Source of the DNA: an uncultured Lachnospiraceae bacterium
GTDB lineage: Bacteria > Bacillota > Clostridia > Lachnospirales > Lachnospiraceae
DNA: 64,000 bases
NCBI GenBank assembly: GCA_910589195.1
Contig: CAJUTC010000008.1
Coordinates: forward strand, 1-64,000
Reading direction: 5' to 3'
Below, in pieces: positions 44,401 through 53,116 of the stretch (position 1 is its first letter; every line of letters starts with the position of its first letter). Under the pieces are notes generated by a model. It made no database searches. It was given only the letters and a program-made list of their open reading frames with translations, and was not told the origin of the DNA. A program made the position numbers and the translations under genes.

Positions 44401-45009
44401 GATATCGGATTTGGCGGTGTTGATCATGTGCTTGCTTCCGGTAAGGATATCAATGTTATGGTATTCGATACTGAGGTTTACTCCAACACTGGCGGACAGT
44501 CCTCCAAGGCTACTCCTACCGGTGCGGTTGCTCAGTTCGCGGCAGGCGGCAAGGATGTGAAGAAGAAAGATATGGCATCCATCGCTATGAGCTACGGCTA
44601 CGTATACGTAGCACAGATCTCCATGGGAGCTGACTATGCACAGACGGTTAAGGCTCTTGCAGAGGCAGAAGCTTATCCGGGACCATCCTTGATTATTGCG
44701 TACGCTCCATGTATCAACCATGGTATTAAGAAGGGTATGGCTAAGGCACAGACAGAAGAGAAGCTGGCTGTAGAGTGCGGCTACTGGCATCTGTTCCGCT
44801 TCAACCCTGCTGCAGAGAATAAGTTTACCTTAGACAGCAAAGAGCCGAAGATGGAAGGCTATCAGGATTATTTGAAGGGAGAGGTTCGTTACCTGTCCTT
44901 AGCAATGAAGAATCCTGAGAGAGCTGCTAAGCTGTTTGCTAAGAACGAAGCAGAGTCCAAGGCAAGATATGAATATCTGAAGAAGCTGGTAGATGTTTAT
45001 AAGGCTTAA
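41473..45009 (+). CDS. nifJ: Pyruvate:ferredoxin (flavodoxin) oxidoreductase
   Basis: An 1178-residue one-chain homodimeric enzyme, the full family length. It oxidises pyruvate to acetyl-CoA and CO2, passing electrons to ferredoxin; the central carbon and electron source in anaerobes. Visible parts: N-terminal TPP-binding domain with ASYAYTDVAAIFPITPSSVM, two [4Fe-4S] motifs CIQCNFCSYVCP (near 695) and CTGCGSCANVCPG (near 755), and the C-terminal TPP domain CAGCGETPYAKL with GCSSIWGNSSPSTPYTV. The codon usage is strongly optimised (repeated tta, gct, aag), as expected of a highly expressed gene. AGGAGGAAAGTAAA precedes ATG 41473. Confidence 0.97.
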   Translation: MARKMKTMDGNQAASHASYAYTDVAAIFPITPSSVMAEHTDEWATDGRTNIFGRTVQVTEMQSEAGAAGAVHGSLSAGALTTTYTASQGLLLMIPNLYKIAGEQLPGVVNVSARAIASHALSIFGDHSDVYACRQTGCAMLCESSVQEVMDLTPVAHCAAIKGKVPFINFFDGFRTSHEIQKIETWDYEDLKDMVDMDAVDAFRANALNPNHPCQRGSAQNPDIFFQAREACNPYYDALPAIVQEYMDKVNAKIGTDYKLFNYYGADDAEQVIIAMGSANDTIEETIDYMIKSSGAKVGVVKVRLYRPFCAEALINAIPDTVKKITVLDRTKEPGALGEPLYLDVVAALKGSKFDAVPVFSGRYGLGSKDTTPAQIVAVYENTEKKKFTLGIEDDVTNLSLKLGAPLVTTPEGTTNCKFWGLGADGTVGANKNSIKIIGDNTDMYAQAYFDYDSKKSGGVTMSHLRFGHTPIKSTYLIKKANFVACHNPAYIRKYNMVQELVDGGTFLLNCPWSDEELEQHLPGQVKKFIADHNIKFYTIDGVKIGIETGMGPTRINTILQSAFFELTGIIPAEKANQLMKDAAQKTYGRKGQDVVEKNWAAIDAGAKNVHAVNVPESWKTAKDEGLDYQVVTEGRKDVVDFVNNVQTKVSAQEGNSLPVSAFSAYVDGTTPSGSSAYEKRGIAVNVPVWNPDNCIQCNFCSYVCPHAVIRPVAMTADEAAKAPAEMKTKDMTGMPGYKFSMTVSALDCTGCGSCANVCPGMKGNKALTMEKLADNLGEQPIFDFGQSLPIKEEVVAKFKPNTVKGSQFKQPLLEFSGACAGCGETPYAKLITQLFGDRMYIANATGCSSIWGNSSPSTPYTVNAKGQGPAWCNSLFEDNAEFGYGMLLAQNAIREGLQAKVEAVAASDEASDEVKAACKEWLDTYNVGATNGDATDKLVAALEGIDCPTCKDIVKNKDFLSKKSQWVFGGDGWAYDIGFGGVDHVLASGKDINVMVFDTEVYSNTGGQSSKATPTGAVAQFAAGGKDVKKKDMASIAMSYGYVYVAQISMGADYAQTVKALAEAEAYPGPSLIIAYAPCINHGIKKGMAKAQTEEKLAVECGYWHLFRFNPAAENKFTLDSKEPKMEGYQDYLKGEVRYLSLAMKNPERAAKLFAKNEAESKARYEYLKKLVDVYKA

Positions 45010-45050
45010 TTTTCAGGATTAACATCTGTTATCTTGGTGAAGTCCTGTAT

Positions 45051-45085
45051 CGGGCAGAGATAAAATCTTATCTCTGCCCGTTCTT
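45051..45085 (+). terminator. Strong terminator after the pyruvate oxidoreductase gene
   Basis: CGGGCAGAGATAA (45051-45063) pairs perfectly with TTATCTCTGCCCG (45068-45080), loop AATC, followed by TTCTTTG. Confidence 0.85.
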
Positions 45086-45137
45086 TGCGTTTTCGAACAT
45101 ATGTTAGAGGAAAAAGGAAGGGAAAGAGGAGAAACTT

Positions 45138-46508
45138 GTGAAATCGGAGAATAACCTGGATACGGACAAAATTGGGGCTTTGGTACTGAATTTAGCCATT
45201 CCGTCTATGCTGGCCCAGTTTGTCAGTGTTTTTTACAGTATTGTGGATCGGATGTATATTGGAAACATTCCGGAAACCGGAGAACTTGCCCTGGCGGGAG
45301 TAGGGGTTTGCGGCCCTATTATTACAATGATTTCTTCCGTTTCCTTCTGGGTGGGAGTAGGAGGGGCGCCTCTTTTAAGCATACGTTTGGGGCAAAAAAA
45401 CCAAAAAGGGGCCAGGCAGGTTTTGTCAAATTGCTTCCTGTTGCTGCTTATTATGGCTCTTCTGATTACCATCCTTGCCCTGGCTTTAAAACATAAGCTG
45501 CTCTGGTGGTTTGGGGCAAGCAAAGTATTATTCCCTTATGCAGACGCATATATTACCTGGATTTTTTCAGGGACCGTGTTTGCTTTGTTATCAACCGGGA
45601 TGAATCAATTTATTATCTGCCAGGGATTTTCCAAGGTTGGGATGAAATCGGTGCTGTTAGGGGCAGTGCTAAATATTATTCTGGATCCGGTCTGTATTTT
45701 TATCCTGGATCTTGGAGTAAAAGGGGCGGCTATGGCCACCGTTATATCTCAGATAGCTTCCTGCGGGTATGTGCTGCGCTTCTTGTTTAGCAGCAAGCCG
45801 GAAATACCAATTACCTTTGGAAACTATCAGTGGAAGGTAATGAAAAGAGTGCTGCTGATCGGTTTGACGCCATTTGTGATTATAGCTTTGGACAATGTGA
45901 TGATTATCTCCTTAAATGCCCAAATCCAGCGTTTCGGAGGATACCAACGGGGGGATATGCTGTTGACTTGCAATACCATTCTTCAGAGCTTTATGTTGAT
46001 AGTTACCATGCCCCTTGGTGGGATTACCGGCAGCACTCAGACGATTTTAGGCTTTAATTACGGAGCAAAACGGGCTGACCGGATCCGGAAGGCAGAGCGT
46101 CATATCTTGGCTTTATGCCTGATGTTTACTGGAATTATGTTCGTTGCCTCCAGGCTGTTTGCGCCATATTTTGTGATGCTGTTTACCCGGGATCCAGAAT
46201 ACATCCGCCTTACGTTGGAGGCAATCCGCATTTATACGCTGATGCTCATACCTCTTGGCATTCAGTACATGATAGTGGATGGGGCTACTGGCATGGGACT
46301 TTCTAAAATCGCTATTAGCCTGTCAATGTTCAGGAAGAGTATTTATTTTCTGTGCATTTTCCTGATCCCGTCAGTCTGGGATGTTGGGGGAATTTTTTAT
46401 GCAGAACCGATTTCCGACTTAATCAGTCCCATCCTTTCGATAGCAGTATTTTTTCTGGTGATTAATCCGGTTATTGAGAAAGCGGCAGAATCATCCCAGG
46501 AAATTTGA
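45138..46508 (+). CDS. MATE-family multidrug/metabolite exporter
   Basis: A 456-residue membrane protein with 12 predicted helices, the standard MATE layout of two six-helix bundles. Signature segments are GALVLNLAIPSMLAQFVSVF and VDRMYIGNIPETGELALAGV at the N-terminus, and MPLGGITGSTQTILGFNYGA near 300. It exports drugs or metabolites using Na+ or H+. GTG start at 45138 after GAGGAGAAACTT. It is a single gene preceding a divergent-context GntR operon; a short hairpin (AGCTTCTTGACGGAGCTGC) follows. Confidence 0.9.
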   Translation: MKSENNLDTDKIGALVLNLAIPSMLAQFVSVFYSIVDRMYIGNIPETGELALAGVGVCGPIITMISSVSFWVGVGGAPLLSIRLGQKNQKGARQVLSNCFLLLLIMALLITILALALKHKLLWWFGASKVLFPYADAYITWIFSGTVFALLSTGMNQFIICQGFSKVGMKSVLLGAVLNIILDPVCIFILDLGVKGAAMATVISQIASCGYVLRFLFSSKPEIPITFGNYQWKVMKRVLLIGLTPFVIIALDNVMIISLNAQIQRFGGYQRGDMLLTCNTILQSFMLIVTMPLGGITGSTQTILGFNYGAKRADRIRKAERHILALCLMFTGIMFVASRLFAPYFVMLFTRDPEYIRLTLEAIRIYTLMLIPLGIQYMIVDGATGMGLSKIAISLSMFRKSIYFLCIFLIPSVWDVGGIFYAEPISDLISPILSIAVFFLVINPVIEKAAESSQEI

Positions 46509-46574
46509 TTTCAGTAAGAATAAGAAAATTGTAAGAAACAGCTTCTTGACGGAGCTGCTTTTCTTTGATAACAT

Positions 46575-46609
46575 AACTGTATCAACACTGTTAATACAGT
46601 TAATATAAA
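46575..46609 (+). promoter_or_regulatory. Palindromic operator and promoter of the GntR/ABC operon
   Basis: AACTGTAT (46575-46582) and ATACAGTT (46594-46601) form a perfect 8-base inverted repeat, and a TATAAA (46604-46609) lies just behind it. YtrA-type GntR repressors bind palindromes of this general form. Autoregulation of the operon is inferred. Confidence 0.55.
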
Positions 46610-46624
46610 TGATACGGTTGAATT

Positions 46625-46659
46625 CCGAATGGTTCCGGAACCATTCCGGAACCATTCGG
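46625..46659 (+). other. Perfect 15-base-pair leader hairpin before gntR
   Basis: CCGAATGGTTCCGGA (46625-46639) is followed by the loop ACCAT and TCCGGAACCATTCGG (46645-46659), an exact reverse complement. GGTTCCGGAACC inside is itself palindromic. No T-run follows, so it is not a simple terminator. It sits in the 5' leader about 50 bases before the GTG start. Confidence 0.5.
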
Positions 46660-46706
46660 CCAATGCTGGTTTCCCTAAAAAGGCAACAGCGGAAAGGAGT
46701 AAGCGT

Positions 46707-47126
46707 GTGATTGTACTAGACTATAAAGATCGAAGGCCTTTGTATGAACAGATAACAGAACGATTCCAGATGCTAATTGTGAAAGGCGTTCTGCCAAAGG
46801 ATATGCAGATGCCATCTGTCCGCAGCCAGGCCATGCGGCTATCGATCAACCCGAATACGATACAGCGGGCCTACAGCGAATTAGAGCGGCAAGGCTATAT
46901 TTACACGATTAAAGGAAGAGGAAGTTTTGTAGCTGATATTGGAGGAATATTGAATGTGAGAAAAGAGGAATGGAAAGAACGGTTAATCAAATTGGCGGAA
47001 GAGGGATATTCCCTGGGAATTGACAGTCATGAGATGGAAGAGATTATCCGAAACGCGAAGCATGTGGAAACAAAAGAAGCAACAGACAATGGAACCATAC
47101 CAGAACAGGGGAGGGATGAGTTGTGA
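46707..47126 (+). CDS. GntR-family regulator (YtrA type)
   Basis: A 139-residue regulator: an N-terminal winged helix (DYKDRRPLYEQITERFQMLI, MPSVRSQAMRLSINPNTIQR, GYIYTIKGRGSFV) and a short C-terminal tail without a large ligand domain, as in YtrA-type regulators that control ABC-transporter operons. I chose GTG at 46707, after AAAGGAGTAAGC; the longer frame from 46629 reads through the hairpin. The stop overlaps the ATPase start (GTGA). It likely represses its own operon. Confidence 0.85.
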   Translation: MIVLDYKDRRPLYEQITERFQMLIVKGVLPKDMQMPSVRSQAMRLSINPNTIQRAYSELERQGYIYTIKGRGSFVADIGGILNVRKEEWKERLIKLAEEGYSLGIDSHEMEEIIRNAKHVETKEATDNGTIPEQGRDEL

Positions 47127-48022
47127 TTAAAGCGGAGAATCTGACGAAACGCTTTGAGGATATTATGGCAGTTGACCATATTTCAGCCGAGATTAAAGAA
47201 GGATGTGTGTTTGGCCTGATTGGAACCAACGGATCCGGAAAAAGCACATTCCTGCGCATGGCCAGCGGAATTTTAAAGCCGGATGAAGGCAGCATTACCA
47301 TTGACGGGGAAACGGTGTGGGAGAATCCGGAGATTAAGTCAAAGTATTTTTATATATCGGATGACCAGTATTTTTTCTCAAATGGAACGCCTAAGGAACT
47401 GATGCAATTTTACCAATGCATGTATCCGGCCTTTGATGAAACACGGTTTTACCACCTGTTAGAAAGCTTTGGTCTGAAAAAAGATCGGAAAATCAACACG
47501 TTTTCTAAAGGGATGAAAAAGCAGGTTTCCGTAATTTGCGGCATTTGTGCCGGAACCGAATATATTTTCTGTGATGAAACCTTTGATGGTTTGGATCCGG
47601 TCATGCGCCAGACCGTAAAAAGCCTGTTTGCCAACGACATGGCGGAACGGAACTTAACCCCTATCATCGCGTCCCATAACCTTCGGGAGCTGGAGGACAT
47701 TTGTGATCACGTAGGACTTCTCCATCGAGGCGGCATTTTGCTTTCTAGGGAGCTGGATGACATGAAGCTGAATCTCCATAAGGTGCAGTGTGTCCTTAGG
47801 CCCGGGATGAAGCCAGAACAGTTAATCGCCTTAGACATTGCAAAAACGGAACAGACCGGAAGCATCTATACGATAACGGTACGGGGAAATCAAGATGAGA
47901 TTATGGCCAAGATGGAGTCCTATGAGCCAATTTTTTACGAATTGATTCCATTATCCCTGGAGGAAATCTTTATCAGTGAAACGGAGGTGGCCGGATATGA
48001 CATCAAGGCACTTATACTTTAA
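47123..48022 (+). CDS. ABC transporter ATP-binding protein
   Basis: A 299-residue ATPase with Walker A GTNGSGKST (about 34-42), a signature SKGMKKQ in place of the common LSGGQ, Walker B YIFCDETFDGLDP, and a switch histidine in IIASHNLRELEDI. It drives the partner permease (47997). The altered signature is typical for the drug- and bacitracin-type exporters found with GntR regulators. It overlaps both neighbours in the operon, GTG start at 47123. Confidence 0.9.
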   Translation: MIKAENLTKRFEDIMAVDHISAEIKEGCVFGLIGTNGSGKSTFLRMASGILKPDEGSITIDGETVWENPEIKSKYFYISDDQYFFSNGTPKELMQFYQCMYPAFDETRFYHLLESFGLKKDRKINTFSKGMKKQVSVICGICAGTEYIFCDETFDGLDPVMRQTVKSLFANDMAERNLTPIIASHNLRELEDICDHVGLLHRGGILLSRELDDMKLNLHKVQCVLRPGMKPEQLIALDIAKTEQTGSIYTITVRGNQDEIMAKMESYEPIFYELIPLSLEEIFISETEVAGYDIKALIL

Positions 48023-50150
48023 ATTACTTCGTGAAGATATGAAACGGAAGCTGTGGGCGGCGGCCCTGCTGGGTTTGAGTTTGTTTTTTTCGCTTCCAAT
48101 TGCCATGGCTATGATTTTGCCCAGCTACCAACCGAATCAAGATACAACCTTTGAGGCAGTAATTGCTCGAAGAACGAATAATGTAACCACTATGTTGGAT
48201 TTTGATGGCAGATATCCCATTGTGATGCTTATTTTCTTTATAACGGCTATTGTGATGGGTATTTCAACCTTTGCTTATCTGCATAATAAAAAGCAGGTTG
48301 ATTTTTACCACAGCCTTCCGGTGAAGAGGAATCTTTGGTTTGCGGTCCATATAAGTACAGGGATTTTGATTCCCGCAGGGATTTATCTGATTGCGGCTTC
48401 CGTTTCCCTGGTGGTGGCCGGAGTAAACGGGGTACGGCTGTCCGTTATATTTCCGTATGCGATACATGGATTTTTCTTCCACATCCTCTACTATATCCTG
48501 ATTTATATTACGGTGGTTTTGGCTGTGATCATGACCGGAACTAAGCTGGCAGCGATTCTGGGAACAGCAGTTTTTTTCATCTACTTCCCGGCAGTCAGCG
48601 GGCTGATGGTATCATTCTACGCGCTATTTTTTGATACGTATTACTATGGGGCACCTACCATATGGAATAAGGTAGTGTCCAAAATTTCCCCCATCTATGA
48701 ACTGATATTGGCAGTGTCGGACGGGGTGGCCATAGGTCATGTAGTTGGGACAGCGGGAGCGATCTTAGGTCTAGGTCTAATTAGCTTTCTCCTTTACCAG
48801 AAACGGCCTTCTGAAGCAGCGGGAAAAACCATGGCGTTTGCCTGGTCCAAGGGAATTATTAAAGTTTTTTTGGTTATTGCGTTTGGATTGACCGGAGGTT
48901 TGTTTTTCTACTCTATTCGGGATACCCTGGCCTGGCTGGTATTTGGAGTCATTGTAGGGGTGGTGATATCTCATTGTGTGATTGAAGTCATTTACCATTC
49001 TGATTTTAAAAAGCTGTTTTGCCATGAGAAAACCATGGCCGCTTGTATGGCTGTGGGACTGTTAATTTCTCTTGCCTTTTACTTCGATTTCTTTCGGTAT
49101 GACGAATATGTGCCTTCTGACAGCCAGGTGGCCTATTCTTCTATTGATTTCGGGAATGACCATTGGGTCAGCTATACCTATTATTTTGATATTTCAGATG
49201 AAAGAGAGGATGTGCTGACGAGAGGACGCATTACGGATCAAACAGAAGCTGTTCTGGGGATCGCCCAGGAAGGCATCAGGCAATTAGATAAGGATATATC
49301 TTTTGACTATGATCAATGGAGCAATGTGGTGATCTGCTATACCATGAAAAGCGGACGGAAAGTGTATCGCCAGTATTATATGTACTTGGATCCGGTGATG
49401 GATCTGGCGGATCAGATTTATTTGGATCCAAATTATAAGAAAGCTTTGTATCCCGGTTTGGATTTGGAACTGTCAGAAGTGATAAACCACATGGTTTACC
49501 AGGATGTTATGGAGAAGGATGTGTATTTACTCTCAGAGGATCAAGAGAAGAAAAAAGCGGTGGCAGAAAGTTACCGACAGGAATTTTTGGAATTATCCAT
49601 GTCTGCCCGGGAAACGGAATGCCCGATCGGGGCGTTACTGATGATTTCAGATGAAACAGATCGAAAGATTCAGGAAAACGCCGGAAAAATCAGTAACCGG
49701 AGTTATTTGTACAGCGGATACTTTTATCCGATTTATCCTTCCTTTACGAAAACCATAGAAGCCTTGGCTGATTGCGGGATCCGGGCAGGGGAATCTTTAG
49801 ACCCAGAAAATTTCAGGCAGATTCAAATCGTTTTAGAATGGCCTTTTGAGGATTTGGAAAAAGAGGAATATGAGCAATACGAGATGGAAGCGGATAATGA
49901 TGAGGAACCGTATTCTATTACCTATTCAAACCCGGAAGAAATCCGAAAAATTATGGAAGCGTTCAGCCCCAGGGATTGTACAAAAAACAGCATGGTGTTA
50001 TCTTCCCGCTACCGGGTGTATCTAACCATGAAGGATATGACAGTGCTGGCCGATTCTAATTTTATAACTGGATTTTTAATTGATGGAAAAGTGCCGGATT
50101 TTGTGGTGGAAGATTTTAAGGAGCTAATGGCACAAAGAAAAAGACAGTAA
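47997..50150 (+). CDS. ABC transporter permease with large soluble C-terminal part
   Basis: A 717-residue protein. The N-terminal half has about eight membrane helices (first near 23-40, last near 340), and the C-terminal half (about 370-717) is soluble and rich in acidic and aromatic residues, likely outside the membrane. I recognise no domain in it. The ATG at 47997 follows ACGGAGGTGGCCG, inside the end of the ATPase gene. With the GntR regulator and ATPase it forms a three-gene operon; the export substrate is unknown. Confidence 0.82.
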   Translation: MTSRHLYFKLLREDMKRKLWAAALLGLSLFFSLPIAMAMILPSYQPNQDTTFEAVIARRTNNVTTMLDFDGRYPIVMLIFFITAIVMGISTFAYLHNKKQVDFYHSLPVKRNLWFAVHISTGILIPAGIYLIAASVSLVVAGVNGVRLSVIFPYAIHGFFFHILYYILIYITVVLAVIMTGTKLAAILGTAVFFIYFPAVSGLMVSFYALFFDTYYYGAPTIWNKVVSKISPIYELILAVSDGVAIGHVVGTAGAILGLGLISFLLYQKRPSEAAGKTMAFAWSKGIIKVFLVIAFGLTGGLFFYSIRDTLAWLVFGVIVGVVISHCVIEVIYHSDFKKLFCHEKTMAACMAVGLLISLAFYFDFFRYDEYVPSDSQVAYSSIDFGNDHWVSYTYYFDISDEREDVLTRGRITDQTEAVLGIAQEGIRQLDKDISFDYDQWSNVVICYTMKSGRKVYRQYYMYLDPVMDLADQIYLDPNYKKALYPGLDLELSEVINHMVYQDVMEKDVYLLSEDQEKKKAVAESYRQEFLELSMSARETECPIGALLMISDETDRKIQENAGKISNRSYLYSGYFYPIYPSFTKTIEALADCGIRAGESLDPENFRQIQIVLEWPFEDLEKEEYEQYEMEADNDEEPYSITYSNPEEIRKIMEAFSPRDCTKNSMVLSSRYRVYLTMKDMTVLADSNFITGFLIDGKVPDFVVEDFKELMAQRKRQ

Positions 50151-50219
50151 GAAGTGATTGATGTAACTTGAATGTGACATGATCCGCGGCGGACAGAAAG
50201 GCGGCGGATTGCTGGATAC

Positions 50220-50261
50220 AGCCTGGCAGAAGAAAGATTCCTTTTGCCAGGCTATTTTTTT
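50220..50261 (+). terminator. Terminator of the GntR/ABC operon
   Basis: AGCCTGGCA (50220-50228) pairs with TGCCAGGCT (50245-50253), and a run of seven T follows. It could also serve the convergent gene ending at 50269. Confidence 0.8.
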
Positions 50262-50268
50262 CAAATAT

Positions 50269-50778
50269 TCATCCGAAAAGCGCCCCCAATAATCCGTAGG
50301 ATAAGAGGGACATAATCACAGTAGCGATTGCAATTCCTACCAAAATGGCAGGAAACGATTTCCGTATGTCCATATGGAGAAGAGAAGCAACCAGCGCCCC
50401 AGTCCAGGCTCCGGTTCCGGGAAGGGGGATTCCAACAAAGATTACCAGGCCCCAAAATCCATATTTTTCTACCTGCCCTTTGTTTTTTTCAGCTTTATTC
50501 CGAATCCACAGAGCAATCTTTTGCAGACCGGGAAGACGCTCCATGAAATCTAACACCTTTTCGATCAAAAGCAAAATAAAAGGGATGGGGAGGATGTTGC
50601 CAATGATGCAGATAGGAATTGCGCGCAAGATAGGCACGTCTAACAGCGCGGGAGAGGCAGCCAGCAAACCGCCTCTTAGTTCCAGGATTGGAACCATGGA
50701 AATCAGAAAAATAATGATTTCGCCGGATACTTTGCCTCCTAAGGCGGCAGCCAGCCATTGTACAAATGAATCAGTCAT
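50269..50778 (-). CDS. Small multi-drug export protein (COG2426 type)
   Basis: A 169-residue membrane protein with about five helices. The signature segments are ISMVPILELRGGLLAA (residues 25-45) and IFVGIPLPGTGAWTGALVAS (about 115-135), which define the Sm_multidrug_ex family. Actual transport by this family is little documented. It is a single gene on the minus strand, convergent with the ABC operon. GAGGATATTCAT-type sequence precedes the start at 50778. The following interval to 51253 contains only the promoter of the next gene; a 122-residue open frame there is not credible. Confidence 0.85.
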   Translation of the reverse strand: MTDSFVQWLAAALGGKVSGEIIIFLISMVPILELRGGLLAASPALLDVPILRAIPICIIGNILPIPFILLLIEKVLDFMERLPGLQKIALWIRNKAEKNKGQVEKYGFWGLVIFVGIPLPGTGAWTGALVASLLHMDIRKSFPAILVGIAIATVIMSLLSYGLLGALFG

Positions 50779-51081
50779 ATGAATATCCTCAATTCGTTTT
50801 CCTCATTATATGAGTGATTGTACCCCGGTTAGACAAAAACCTCCGTATCCGTTGGGAACGTTAATGATTTGCGCAAGGCTTAGAATCAGTGGTCTTGTCT
50901 GCGCAGGGCAAGGTTACATTTGTTTGTTATACCATAAGAGATGAAGAAACTCAAGGAAAAACCTTGTTAATTTTCTGTCAAATCGATATTACGGTTTGTG
51001 ACAGGACAAATACGTCACTGCCCTTTATGGCCAAACATTTATGGATAACAAATATTAAACGGCCTTATTGCGGCATAGGAT

Positions 51082-51109
51082 TTGACTTGTGGAAATTTTC
51101 CTCTATAAT
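51082..51109 (+). promoter_or_regulatory. Promoter of the IlvD/Edd dehydratase gene
   Basis: TTGACT (51082-51087), 16 bases, TATAAT (51104-51109). The spacer contains GGAAATTTTCC (51091-51101), an almost perfect palindrome that a regulator could use. It leaves an untranslated leader of about 135 bases with no riboswitch I recognise. Confidence 0.7.
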
Positions 51110-51253
51110 AGAAATAAGGAACGTTATCCATCGTTTTCTAAATAAGAGCGGGGAACTAAGCTTGTTGTATCCTGAAAAAGGATTTCACAATTGCCTAAAA
51201 GAACCAAAAACAAAAGTAGAATACGAAAAAACAAAAGAAAGGGGAAACACAAA

Positions 51254-52996
51254 ATGATATTAACCAGCCAAAAGATGCGTAAACTGGCTCCAGAGATGGA
51301 TCCGCTGCGTTTAGGCAGCGGTTGGAAGAAGGAGGATTTAAGCAAGCCGCAGATTATCATAGAAAGTACTTATGGCGACAGCCATCCTGGCAGCGGCCAT
51401 TTAAATCAGTTGGTTGAGGCAGTGAGGAAAGGGGTTCATGATGCCGGAGGGCATGGGGCACGATATTTCTGCACCGATATTTGTGACGGAGAGAGCCAGG
51501 GGACGGATGGTATTAATTTCAGCCTGGCAAGCCGTGAAATGATTGCCAATATGATTGAGATTCATGCAAATGCTACGCCTTTTGACGGCGGGGTATATAT
51601 TGCAAGCTGTGATAAGGGGATGCCAGGCAATCTGATGGGGATGGCCAGGGTTGGAATACCAGGAATTGTGGTTACTGGGGGAACCATGAGCGCCGGGCCT
51701 AACCTTCTTACGTTAGAGCAGCTTGGCATGTACAGCGCTAAATTTGAACGTGGGGAAATTGATGAAGAAACATTAAATTGGGCAAAAGAAAATGCCTGTC
51801 CTAGCTGCGGCGCCTGCAGCTTTATCGGGACAGCTTCCACTATGCAGATTATGGCAGAGGCTTTGGGGTTAGCGCTTCCTGGCAGCGCGCTGCTGCCAGC
51901 TACAAGCCCGGATCTTTTAGACTATGCGTACGAGGCGGGGAAACAGGCGGTAATGCTGGCCATGAAAGGGATCCGTCCCAGCACTTTGGTAACCATGGAC
52001 AGCTTTGAAAATGCAATTCTGGTTCACGCCGCTATTTCAGGAAGCACCAACTGCCTGCTGCACCTTCCGGCCATTGCCCACGAGTATGGGATCGAAATCG
52101 ATGGAGATACCTTTGACCGTTTGCATCGAAATGCTCACTATCTGTTGGATGTCCGCCCGGCAGGGCGATGGCCTGCGGAGTTTTTCTATTATGCGGGAGG
52201 CGTACCTGCTATTATGGAAGAAATCAGAGGGATGCTCCACTTAGATGCCATGACCGTAACCGGAAAAACACTGGGGGAAAATCTGGATGGTCTAAAACAA
52301 AAAGGGTTTTACGGGCAATGTCAGAAGTGGCTGGAGGAAGCCAATAAAAAATACGGAATTTTGGTTACAAAAGAAGATATCATCCGCCCCTTTGACCAAG
52401 CTATCGGTAACGACGGAAGCATTGCCGTCTTGAAAGGAAACTTGGCTCCACAGGGGGCCGTGATCAAGCACACGGCCTGCCCAAAGGAAATGTTCCAGGC
52501 AGTGCTGTACGCCCGCCCATTTGACAGTGAAGAGGAATGCTTAGATGCCGTGCTTCACCATAAGGTGCAAAAAGGCGATGCGGTTTTTATCCGGTATGAA
52601 GGGCCAAAAGCCAGTGGAATGCCGGAAATGTTTTATACAAGTGAGGCGATTAGCAGTGATGAGGAACTGGGGCGTTCCATTGCGTTGATTACAGACGGAC
52701 GTTTTTCCGGAGCATCTACAGGCCCGGTTATTGGTCACTGCAGTCCAGAGGCTCAGGCTGGAGGTCCCATTGCCTTGGTAGAAGAGGGGGATTTAATCCA
52801 GATTGATGTGCCCGGACGCATTTTAGAAATTATTGGGGTAAAGGGGGAGAGAAAGACCCCACAGGAGATCGAAAGGATCTTGAGGGAGCGGAAACAAGCA
52901 TGGAAGCCCAAGCCCCGGAAATACCAGACTGGAACCCTGCGGCTTTTTAGCGAACATGCGGCTTCACCTATGAAGGGAGCGTATCTGGTTTATTAA
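51254..52996 (+). CDS. IlvD/Edd-family dehydratase (dihydroxy-acid or sugar-acid)
   Basis: A 580-residue Fe-S dehydratase. The cluster cysteines are in CDKGMPGN (near 113) and CPSCGACSFIGTASTM (near 180), and FFYYAGG, GGSVWD-type and DGRFSGASTGPVIGH are the family's other blocks. Members act as dihydroxy-acid dehydratase in branched-chain amino acid synthesis or as D-xylonate/L-arabinonate-type dehydratases. The standalone position, away from ilv genes and beside an AraC regulator, favours a sugar-acid substrate, but this is inference. ATG 51254 follows AAAGGGGAAAC. Confidence 0.85.
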   Translation: MILTSQKMRKLAPEMDPLRLGSGWKKEDLSKPQIIIESTYGDSHPGSGHLNQLVEAVRKGVHDAGGHGARYFCTDICDGESQGTDGINFSLASREMIANMIEIHANATPFDGGVYIASCDKGMPGNLMGMARVGIPGIVVTGGTMSAGPNLLTLEQLGMYSAKFERGEIDEETLNWAKENACPSCGACSFIGTASTMQIMAEALGLALPGSALLPATSPDLLDYAYEAGKQAVMLAMKGIRPSTLVTMDSFENAILVHAAISGSTNCLLHLPAIAHEYGIEIDGDTFDRLHRNAHYLLDVRPAGRWPAEFFYYAGGVPAIMEEIRGMLHLDAMTVTGKTLGENLDGLKQKGFYGQCQKWLEEANKKYGILVTKEDIIRPFDQAIGNDGSIAVLKGNLAPQGAVIKHTACPKEMFQAVLYARPFDSEEECLDAVLHHKVQKGDAVFIRYEGPKASGMPEMFYTSEAISSDEELGRSIALITDGRFSGASTGPVIGHCSPEAQAGGPIALVEEGDLIQIDVPGRILEIIGVKGERKTPQEIERILRERKQAWKPKPRKYQTGTLRLFSEHAASPMKGAYLVY

Positions 52997-53116
52997 TACA
53001 CGTTTATCAGTTTATCAGTTAGAAAAAGCGTAGATGTTTGATGTGATAAAAGACCTGATAAGCAGATCAGGATAAATGGTTGTTCGCAAACAGAATGATG
53101 CCATAGGATACATGGT

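Noticed and set aside
50889..51253. Open frame of 122 residues upstream of the dehydratase
   Set aside because: It has no start signal and runs through the -35/-10 promoter. Low-complexity lysine-rich ending, no family features.
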